Shown here: positions 56,168 through 64,000 of the stretch, in pieces
Layout: every line of letters begins with the position of its first letter
Position numbering within the stretch: position 1 is the stretch's first letter
From: Kumtagia sp963829135
GTDB lineage: Bacteria > Pseudomonadota > Alphaproteobacteria > Rhizobiales > Rhizobiaceae
Assembly: GCA_963829135.1 (NCBI GenBank)
Contig: CAWHHO010000003.1
Coordinates: 515,441-579,440 of the forward strand
Reading direction: 5' to 3'
DNA length: 64,000 bases
Notes under the pieces: model-generated
Database searches by the model: none
What the model saw: only the letters and a program-made list of their open reading frames with translations
What the model was told of the DNA's origin: nothing
Translations under genes and position numbers: made by a program

Positions 56168-57872
56168 CTACAGATATGCTTCCTGGTCCCTGGCGAGGGC
56201 GCGCGACAACAGGATGACCGGGACGGTTGCCGTCGCAATGATCAGTATCGCCGCGACGGCTCCATCCTCCACAACGGCGCGCGAAGCGTTCTCGTAGACC
56301 AACGTCGCCAGCGTATTGAAGCCGAACGGTCGCAGCAGGATCGTAGCGGAAAGCTCCTTGACCGTATCGACGAACACCAGCACCAACGCCGTCAGGATCG
56401 CCGGCCTCAAAAGCGGCGCGAGGATGAGGGTCGCGCTGCGCAGAGGTGGCTTGCCGAGGCTGCGGGCGGCCTCGTCGAGGCTGGGCGGCAGCTTGTCCAG
56501 ACCGGAACGGACCGCGCCCTCCGCAAGCGCCAGGAACCGGATCGTGCAGGCAAGCACCACCGCGCCCGCCGACCCGGTCATCAGCAGGCCGGTCGAGATG
56601 CCGAGATTGGCGCGCATGAAGGCGTCGACGCCGTTGTCGATCCGCGCCAGCGTATAGAGCAGGCCGAGGCCGAGGATCGTACCGGGCAGGGCGTAGCCGA
56701 CCGAGGCCACCCGCCCGAGCAAGCGCATCAGGCGTGAGCGCGATATGCGCGCCGCATAGATCAGCAACAGCGCAACGGCAACCGTCAGCAGGGCCGCGGC
56801 ACTGGCGGTAAGCATCGTGTTCAAGAAGGCTTTTCCGAGATCGACGTTGATCAAGTAATCGAGGCGGCGCGATGCATATCGCCCGAACACCCAAAGCGGC
56901 ACGCCGAAGCCGAGCAGCACGGGCGCTGTCACCGCCAACAAGGCGGCCGCCGCGCTCAGTCCGCGCAGCCGTACGCGCGGCGGGTGCGCTTTGATCTGCG
57001 TGCCCCGCATATTGTGGAAGCGCTGCAGGCGCCGCGCGAACTGCTCGCAGGCAAGCAGCAGCAGCACCAGCAGCAGCATCAGCATTGCGAGCTGCGCGGC
57101 GCCTTCGAGGCTGCTGCGGTTGATCCAGGTCGTGTAGATCGCCGAGGTCATCGTGCGCACGCCGAGATATTCGGCGACGCCGATGTCGTTGATCGTTTCC
57201 ATCAGCACCAGCACGACGCCCGCGGCGATCGCCGGCCGCGCCACCGGCAGCAGCACGCGGAAGAACACCCGTGCGGGGCCGGCGCCGAGCGTGCGCGCCA
57301 CGTCGCCGATATTGCGGCCCTGCATCAGGAAGACGACGCGGCGTGGTCAGATAGACGTAAGGGTAGAGCACGCAGGTAAGCGTGAACGCCGCACCCGGCG
57401 TCGAGCGCAGATCAGGAAACCAGTAGTCCTGCGGCGATTGGAAGCCGAAGGTCCAGCGCAACGCCGATCTGCACCGGCCCGGTGAAGAGGAAGAACTCGC
57501 CGAAGGCGTAGGCCGCCAGATAGGGCGGCACCGCCAGCGGCAGGACCAGCATCCAGGAGAATTGCCGGCGCAGCGGGAAATCGAAGCCGACGACCAGCCA
57601 TGCCGTCGCGACGCCGATGATGGCCGTGCCTGCGGAAACCATGGCGATCAGTGCAGCTGTTGTCGCCGCGGCGCTCGGCAGCACATTCGCCGCCAGATGC
57701 GGCCAATCCTCGCCGGTGCCTGAAAGCGCGATCAGGGCCAGCGTGAGGATCGGCAGTCAGCACGACCGCGGAGATCGACAATCGCGGTGGCGAGCAGCAG
57801 CGGATGCTTGGCACGGCGGACCGGCCGCAGCCGCGCGCTCTCGACCAAGAGAGTGGGGGCTGTTATTTCCAT
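56168..57872 (-). pseudogene. Ferric-iron ABC transporter permease, several frameshifts
   Basis: About 568 codons of a fused two-domain permease of the FbpB/SfuB type, with about twelve membrane segments. The N-terminus starts at ATG 57872 (MEITAPTLLVESARLR). Good family sequence then appears in different frames: ALIALSGTGEDWPHLAANVL, FSWMLVLPLAVPPYLAAYAF, the TFGFQSPQDYWFPDLRS region, and from about 57325 an unbroken run to 56168 with the EAA loops RTLGAGPARVFFRVLLP and RSLGKPPLRSATLILAPLL. Shifts lie near 57755, 57465 and 57345. It follows the iron-binding protein gene on the same strand. No ATPase gene follows it. Confidence 0.87.
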
Positions 57873-57976
57873 GTTCGAAGGGGGTTGTTTGGTTTCAGCA
57901 AGAGGACAAAGTCACCCAAACGCCGAAAAGCCGGGCTGCTTCGCAACCCGGCCCAAAGCCCTGGAATGCAGTACGA

Positions 57977-59027
57977 TCAGCTGCTCGGACCATCGTCGAG
58001 ACCGACGCGGTCGACCATTTCGGAGGCCTCCTTGCGGTTCTTGGCGATCTCGTCCAGCGACAGCGTGTCGGCCTTAAGCGCGCCGAACGACTTCACAATC
58101 TGCGGACGGTTCGAGGCCGGGCTCGACCGGATACTCGAACGTCTGTTCGGCATAGATCTGCTGCGCCTTGTGGCTCGACAGGAACTGGATCAGCTTTACG
58201 CCATTGTCGCGGTTCGGCGCGTTCTTGGCGAGCGCGGCGCCCGAAATGTTCACATGCGTGCCGCCATTCTCGAAGGTCGGGAAGATGACGTTGACGGCGT
58301 TGCCCCACTCCTTCTCTTCCGGGTCCTTCTCGTTGGTCCGCATCAGGCCGACATAGTAGGTGTTGCCGAGCGCGATGTCGCATTCGCCGGCGAAGATCGC
58401 CTTGGCCTGCGGACGGTCGCCGCCGTCGGGCTTGTGGGCGAGATTGGCCTTGAGCCCCTTCATCCATTCTTCGGTCTTCTCCGCTCCCCAATGATCGATC
58501 GCGGCCGAGAACAGCGCCAGATTGTAGTCGTGCTGGCCGGAGCGGATGCAGATCTTGCCCTTCCACTTCGGATCGGCGAGCTCGGCATAGGTGATCGCCG
58601 TATCCTTCACGCGGTCCTTGGAGGCATAGACGACGCGGGCGCGCTTGGTCAGGCCGAACCAGTGGCCTTCCGGATCGCGATATTCGGCGGGGAGGTTGGC
58701 GTTGACCGTCGCGTCGTCGAGCGGCTGCGTGACGCCCTTGGCCTTGGCGTTGGTCAGCCGCGCGATGTCGACGGTCAGGATGACGTCGGCGGGCGAATTG
58801 GTGCCTTCGGCGAGGATGCGGTCCTCAAGCCCCTTGTCGAGGAAAAGCACCTCCGTCTTGATGCCGGTCTCGGCCGTGAAGGCGTCGAGCACCGGCTTGA
58901 TGAGATCGGGCTGGCGGTAGGAGTAGATGTTGACCGTTCCGTCGGCCAGCGCCGATCCCGCAAACAGTGTGGCAAAGGCGGCAGTGGCGAGCGCCACCGC
59001 TGTCGACCGCATGTCTCCCTTGGTCAT
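57977..59027 (-). pseudogene. Ferric-iron ABC transporter binding protein, one frameshift
   Basis: About 349 residues of a periplasmic Fe3+-binding protein of the FbpA/FutA type. ATG 59027 follows CAGGAGAAAGATC; the signal peptide (MRSTAVALATAAFATLFAGS) ends ALA-DG. The mature part begins VNIYSYRQPDLIKPVLDAF and has the tyrosine-containing GNTYYVGLMRTNEKDPEE region with paired iron-binding Tyr. Near 58106 one extra base shifts the frame; the normal C-terminus, ending with LDEIAKNRKEASEMVDRVGL, continues to 57977. It heads the iron operon behind an Irr-box-like palindrome at 59142-59162. Confidence 0.9.
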
Positions 59028-59141
59028 GATCTTTCTCCTGGTCAGCGAGGGCTTCAAGGCCCCGTGGACGGCATACTTGCCAACAGGGCTGTTTATCGGC
59101 AATCAGGGCAGACAGTCAAGACAAATGCTAACAAATTCAAT

Positions 59142-59162
59142 AGTTTAGAAGAATTCTAAACT
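59142..59162. promoter_or_regulatory. Irr-box / iron control element-like palindrome
   Basis: AGTTTAGAA-GAA-TTCTAAACT is a perfect 9-3-9 inverted repeat, matching the rhizobial ICE/Irr-box pattern TTTAGAA-N3-TTCTAAA. It lies 115 bases upstream of the iron-binding protein start, so the haem- and iron-responsive regulator Irr probably controls this transporter. Confidence 0.75.
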
Positions 59163-59274
59163 GGACGGATTAGTGCAGCTTTTCAATAAGTTGATAGTAA
59201 TAGTCCGGGTTGAAGCGACGTTCCCCGCCGTCGCTTCACAGAGAATTTAAGCGTCTCAACGGGCGAGTGGATTG

Positions 59275-62200
59275 TTAATTCGCCAGCACGCGTGTCGACG
59301 GGAACGCCACCTCCACCAGCGTGCCTTCGCCGGGCGTCGAATTGATGGTGAAACGCGCGCGGTTGGCTTCGACCATCGCCTTGGTCAGCGGCAGGCCGAG
59401 GCCGGTGCCGTCGCCGCGCGGCGCGCTTCAGCGAATTGATCTGCTTGAACGGCTTCAGCGCCTGCTCGATCTCGGCCTGCGGTCATGCCGATGCCGGTGT
59501 CGCGCACCCGCATCACCACGTCGCCCGACGGCTCGTAGGCGGTCGAAACGATCACCTGGCCGCCGGCCTGCGTATAGCGCACCGCATTCGACAGGAGGTT
59601 GAGCGCGATCTGGCGGATGCTGCGCAGGATCGGCGACCACATCCGGCAGTCGCGAGGCGAAGCTCGAGCGGATGATCACGCGCTCGCGATTGGCCTGCGG
59701 CTGCATCATCGCCACCGTCTGGGCGAGCGTCTCGTTGAGCGACACCGCCTCATAGCGCCATCTCCTGCTCGCCGGCCTCGATCTTGGAGATGTCGAGCAG
59801 GTCGTTGACCAGTTCGAGCACGTGGTTGCCGGAGCGGTTGATGTCGCTGCAGATAGTCGCGGTAGCGGTCGTTGCCGATCAGCGCCGAAACGTTCGTCGA
59901 TCATCAGTTCGGAGAAGCCGATGATGGCGTTGAGCGGCGTGCGGATCTCGTGGCTGATGCGCGCGAGGAAATCGGATCTTCTGCGACGAGGCACGCTCGG
60001 CCAGCGATCGGGCCTGCGTCAGTTCCTCTTCGGCGCGCTTCCATGCGTGATGTCGCGCACTACGGCGCAGAAGCCGCCATCGCTTGGCAGCTTGCCGATC
60101 GTCATGAACAGCGGAATGAAGCGGCCCTTGCGCCTCACGTCCGATCACTTCGCGGCCATCGTTGAGCACGCTGGCGACGCCATTGTCCGATAGTCCGTTG
60201 AGATAGTCGCGCGCTGCGCGCTGGCTCTCCATGGCAAACAGCGAGACAAATGGCTTGCCCGTCAGTTCGTCGCTGATTCGAAACCGAACAAGCGCTTCCG
60301 CCGGACGGCTGATCGAGCGGATCGTATGCCGTCGGGGGCGATCAGGATGACGCCGTCTGTGGCCGTGTCGATGATGGTGCGCATCTCGGCGACGCGCGCC
60401 CTCAAGGCTTCTACCTCCAGATGGTCGCTCGGCCGCGGCGTGTCCGGGCGCGCATCCATCTCGTCGGTTCGCCGCACCACCAGCATCAGCGCATGACCGG
60501 CGTTCCACGGTACTGAGCGCAGCAGCGCCTGAATGGCGAACTCGTCGCCTTGAACGGTACGCAGCCGCAGCGAGTGATCGGCGTCTTCGCTGGCGTTGTT
60601 GTAGGGGTCGGCGAACAGCGCGTCCAAGCCGCCGGCCGTCGCAAGCTGCTCCACAGATGCGTAGCCGGTGAGGCTCAGAAACTCGTCATTGGCATAGTGC
60701 AGGACATCGCCGGCGTGAATGAGGATCGGCACGGGAAGGCGCGCCAGGATTGGCGTGTCCTGGATCGTGTTTTCAGTATCCGCCGCGGGGGAGAAGGCGG
60801 ATGGCAGGAACCCGCCGGTCTTCAACTGGGCGATTGCCGCGTGCACTCCGGCAGCGGGCGTAACGGAAGCGTCTTCGGCAGGCTGATCCGCAGTTTCATC
60901 GAGCGACGCACCGACTGCATCGGGCGATTCACTTGAAGAAGAAATCTCGCGGCCGTGCTGGTCGATGGAATCGCTTTCCACCGAACCATTCCTATCGACG
61001 GCCACCGAGAGTCCATCAGGCGCATCGGATGCCAAAGGCTCGACGAACGGAAACTCTGGCTTGTCGGCGGCGGCAACTGTCTCGTCGGCACCGAGCTTCG
61101 GCTTATCTTCAGGTTGATCGGCGATCACGGCCCGTCCGGCGTCCTCGATATCGCTCGCTTTCTTCAGCCGCTCGCCGATTTCGCGGAACGCGCTGCGCTC
61201 GACACTAGACAGGCTCTTCTCGGGCGGTGTCGGCCTGTGCTCGGACAGGCGGATTACCTTGTCGGCATCACTCCGGCTGGGCTGCGCACGGACCTCCAAT
61301 GACGGAACCTCGCCGCCGGAAGGGTCTTTGAGCCGATGGATCGCGTCACCGTCCGTTGCTAAGCGCATCGTCAACTGCGATGGCGCCGTCAGGCGCTGCT
61401 TGCTGTGGTTCTGGAGTTTCGGGGTTGGCATACAGCGAGAGAGCGGCCACCTCCGGATCGACAACGATGTCGGCAAGGCGCGCCACGCCGAACCCCCGAA
61501 AGCCCTCGAAGCTGCGGTCGCGCGAATAGATCGGCAGCGCGGCCAGGTCCACCGGCACCTTGCGGTCGGTTCCAGCGATTGGCCAGAATACGAAACGTCC
61601 CGACCAGGTGTCACGGCGTTCCAGCAAGCCAGCGATTTCTTGCGAGGGATCGAGTTGCAAAAGCTCTGAAATCTGGCCGAAAGGCCGCCCAAGCAACTCG
61701 CTTGCGGACATCCCGACTGACGCAACGAAATCCGGGGAAATGTCGCTCAAGCGACCTGCGGCGTCTGTCTTCCAAACGAACCGGATCGGTGCGGCGTTGC
61801 GATCGATCTCGCCACGGTCCGGATGATCCGCTGTATTGGCGACGGGTTCGCTCTCGATCGGCTTCGTTTCTTCGGCGGCATCAAGGGAATGTTCAGCGAT
61901 CTCGGGAGGCGCGGCTTCGGAAATCTTGGACGAATTGTCGACTTCCTCTGCATTCTGCGCGTCCTCGCCTGAGAATGTCGGCACTTCGGCTACGTCATCC
62001 GTGGATTCTGCAATATCAGTAGGAGATACTTGGAGCGTTTCCGCCTCGTCGTCGCTTCCTGTTGCGATGGGATCAACCTGGCCATGGCGGACGGCCGCTA
62101 GTTCCTCCTGTTCATTAACTTCGACCGCGACGCCGGTTTCGGACGACACGGATTCGTCGAGCGGCGGGGCTGCCGGTTGATCTTCCATAAACGGCCAGTC

Positions 62201-62992
62201 GTGGTACGAAGCCTGATCTTCCGGCGCCTCCGAAGAGACGGGCGACTCGCCCGCCCGGTCTGCATCGACGTCCGCAAAGCCTACTTCGTCCTCGGAAGAA
62301 TCCTGCTGGCGAACGGGATCCTCATCAGCCAACTGGTCTTCGTCGATCACCACGAGCAGATGCCGCGCCGGATTGTCGCTGAGCCGCGCGATGCCTGCAG
62401 GAAGACGCGACGTACCGGCTTCGATGATCCTCTTCACCACGCGATCGCGTTCGCCGGAGACCTCCGCAACCAGATCGGACAACGTGTTCGGCGCAACTCC
62501 CAGCGCGGCAAAATCCCGCGACGCCGCCTCGATGGCCCCGCTGCTGTCCAGCATCGCGACAGCATGTCCTGGCGTCGAAAAGCCACCGATCGCGCGGGCG
62601 GCGATGTCTGCCTGCGACGCCGTTTCACTATCCTGTGCGGGCAAAACCAGCATCAGCGCATCCTCGCCGTCGGGCAGCGAGATCGCGGTCGCCAGAAACG
62701 GGGTGCCGCCAAAACCTTGGGTCAGCCGCATGATGATCGCGCTATCGCGAGCAATGCGCGGATAGCCGCGTGTCGACATGATCTGGCGCCGCGCAGCGAA
62801 GGGCAGCCCGCTTTCCGCGCCAACGATCGATTCGATATCCGGATAGCCGAACAGCGCCGCGCCCGGCCCGTTCGCCCAGATGAATTCGGCAAGGTCGGCG
62901 GAGAGCACGACGACGGCGTCGCCGGATGCCAGGCGTCCCCGCACTGCATCCAGCACGGCGACATCGAGAAAAGAGTAGGTTGCCGATGGCAT
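59275..62992 (-). pseudogene. Large PAS-domain sensor histidine kinase (PdhS-like), many frameshifts
   Basis: About 1239 codons. The N-terminal 550 residues (62992-61346) are intact: PAS-like domains (YSFLDVAVLDAVRGRLASGD, IRFVWKTDAAGRLSDISPDF) joined by very acidic linkers. A second open stretch continues in another frame to about 60325. The kinase core is broken by ten or so shifts between 60330 and 59430. It is still recognisable: phospho-acceptor H in FLARISHEIRTPLNAIIGFSE, N-box LNLLSNAVRYTQAG, and G-box DTGIGMT, with the C-terminus VAFPSTRVLAN reconstructed at 59275. The DHp sequence resembles PdhS/DivJ/PleC kinases that act on DivK. A CtrA-like box precedes it. Confidence 0.8.
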
Positions 62993-63033
62993 GCTTGAGC
63001 TTAAACCTTTCCGCGGTGCGGAGTCCCCAAGGA

Positions 63034-63048
63034 TTAATGTTTCATTAA
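63034..63048. promoter_or_regulatory. CtrA-box-like site upstream of the PAS kinase
   Basis: TTAA-N7-TTAA (TTAATGTTTCATTAA) matches the core of the alphaproteobacterial CtrA site and is nearly symmetric on both strands. It lies about 45 bases upstream of the kinase start and about 190 bases upstream of the phasin gene. Confidence 0.6.
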
Positions 63049-63134
63049 TAAAAGTTGGAAGCGCTCACGTCCATGGCAAGGCGCGAAACGCACTGAATTT
63101 CCTAACACTTTGGTTAACCGGCAGGCAAAAATGG

Positions 63135-63163
63135 TGCACTGCAACAAAAATATTGCAATGCAA
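63135..63163. promoter_or_regulatory. TGC/GCA repeats upstream of phasin gene
   Basis: TGCACTGCAA (63135-63144) and the symmetric TTGCA-A-TGCAA (63153-63163) lie 75-100 bases upstream of the phasin start. PhaR repressors of PHB genes recognise TGC/GCA-rich repeats, so this is a likely PhaR-type operator. This is an inference. Confidence 0.55.
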
Positions 63164-63236
63164 CAACGAATGCGCTATATGACAGTCAGGTACGAACAAG
63201 ACGGCGCTTCAGCCCGTCAATAGAAGGATGGAAAAA

Positions 63237-63698
63237 ATGTCCAAGACCGCTGCAAAGAACGAATTCATTGAGAACGTGGAATTCCCGACTTTTGACGCTT
63301 CGAAGGCTACCGACCAGCTTCGCTCCTTCGCCGAGAAGGGCGTAGAGCAGTCGAAGGAAGTCTATTCCAAGCTCAAGTCAGGCGCTGAAACCACCCAGAA
63401 GGCTGTTGAAACGACTCTTGAGACCGCCAAGGCCGTTGGTTCGGATCTTTCGTTGAAGACGATTGCTGCTGCTCGCGCCAATGCCGAGGCCAGCTTCGCT
63501 CATCTTGAGGCGCTGGTCGGCGTCAAGTCGGTCGCCGAATTCATCGAACTGCAGACCGCATTCGTTCGCAAGAGCGTTGAGATCGCCATTGCCCAGGTAA
63601 AGGACCTGCAGGCAGCCGGCAGCAAGGCCGCCGAGGAAGTCTCCAAGCCGCTCAAGGACGTCTTCGAGAAGGCCGTCAAGGACGTCAAGGTCGCCTGA
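63237..63698 (+). CDS. Phasin family protein
   Basis: A 153-residue helical protein of the phasin family, starting at ATG 63237 behind AAGGA (a first ATG at 63228 lies too close to that site). Core helices are FAEKGVEQSKEVYSKLKSGA and AHLEALVGVKSVAEFIELQ, with amphipathic Ala- and Lys-rich repeats typical of proteins that coat polyhydroxybutyrate granules. It has no signal peptide. The product keeps granules separate and affects PHB turnover. A strong terminator follows at 63794-63830. Confidence 0.92.
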   Translation: MSKTAAKNEFIENVEFPTFDASKATDQLRSFAEKGVEQSKEVYSKLKSGAETTQKAVETTLETAKAVGSDLSLKTIAAARANAEASFAHLEALVGVKSVAEFIELQTAFVRKSVEIAIAQVKDLQAAGSKAAEEVSKPLKDVFEKAVKDVKVA

Positions 63699-63793
63699 TT
63701 TCCCGCGACTTGCTGTTACCCGCGGAATAGTTCCTCCTCCCTCTGTTCCGCGGGCATGCCGCCAGCATCCTCCTCCCGCTGGCGAGTCATAGG

Positions 63794-63830
63794 AAAAGGC
63801 CGGCACCTCCTCCCGCCGGCCTTTTCTTTT
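63794..63830 (+). terminator. Rho-independent terminator after the phasin gene
   Basis: AAAAGGCCGGC (63794-63804) pairs with GCCGGCCTTTT (63815-63825), an 11-pair stem with a ten-base loop followed by CTTTT. This is the clearest terminator in the window. Confidence 0.92.
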
Positions 63831-63927
63831 GCCTTGAAATGGCGCACGTTTCCTCTTATGCACTCCCCCGCAAGCGACGCTATACCATAGCGCGATGCAG
63901 GCATGACGAGGCGCCGATGGCGCATGT

Positions 63928-64000
63928 GCAGTTGTAGCTCAGTTGGTTAGAGCGCCGGATTGTGGATCCGGAGGTCGGTGGTTCGAGCCCACCCAACTGT
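63928..64000 (+). tRNA. tRNA-His (GTG), 3' end cut by the window
   Basis: The 73 bases fold with acceptor GCAGTTG paired to CAACTGT (final G-T pair), D-arm GCTCAGTTGGTTAGAGC, anticodon loop TTGTGGA (anticodon GTG) and T-arm GGTGGTTCGAGCCCACC. The discriminator base and CCA lie past the window end. The base at -1 is T, so the usual extra G-1 of tRNA-His is not encoded, as known for this alphaproteobacterial group. Confidence 0.93.

Overview
The window is chromosomal DNA of an alphaproteobacterium in the order Hyphomicrobiales (Rhizobiales), most likely a Mesorhizobium-like member of the Phyllobacteriaceae. Supporting signs are the GC-rich codon use, the conserved murA / DUF2948 / hisD / UPF0262 / infA / maf / yacG / tRNA-Phe block, a zwf-pgl-edd Entner-Doudoroff operon, a phasin gene, Irr-box-like and CtrA-box-like sites, a tRNA-His without an encoded G-1, and palindromic intergenic repeats of a rhizobial kind. 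There is no rRNA, CRISPR array, transposase or prophage.

Layout. 1-4.1 kb: end of a ribitol uptake and catabolism operon (sugar ABC ATPase and permease, ribitol 2-dehydrogenase, FGGY pentulose kinase). 4.2-14.3 kb: a catabolic cluster of unknown substrate with a CocE/NonD hydrolase, a complete dipeptide-type ABC transporter, an ammonia-lyase homologue lacking the MIO-forming triad, and an ornithine cyclodeaminase-like protein. 14.7-21.2 kb: housekeeping block on the minus strand between tRNA-Phe and tRNA-Thr. 21.4-35 kb: a GAF histidine kinase, a SAF-domain dehydrogenase with a phosphatase, ParDE, proC, folD, a GlxA-type regulator, an ABC-F protein and the Entner-Doudoroff operon. 35-47.6 kb: a RelB/YafQ-type module, aldehyde dehydrogenase and SDR, an SH3 membrane protein, putrescine-type catabolic enzymes, isocitrate lyase with a divergent regulator, a second RelE-type module and a DMT transporter. 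47.9-52.1 kb: potFGHI polyamine importer. 52.1-64 kb: a GIY-YIG protein and repeats, a repeat-interrupted hypothetical gene, acetoacetyl-CoA synthetase, a ferric-iron ABC importer behind an Irr-like box, a large PAS histidine kinase behind a CtrA-like box, a phasin and tRNA-His.

Many genes serve uptake and breakdown of small carbon and nitrogen sources (ribitol, peptides or amides, putrescine, acetoacetate), feeding the Entner-Doudoroff pathway, the glyoxylate bypass and PHB-linked storage. A major caveat is that at least eleven conserved genes carry single-base frameshifts, concentrated in hisD, the iron permease and the PAS kinase. In each case homologous protein continues in another frame. 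This pattern suggests base-calling or assembly error rather than real decay, so those genes are entered as frameshifted.
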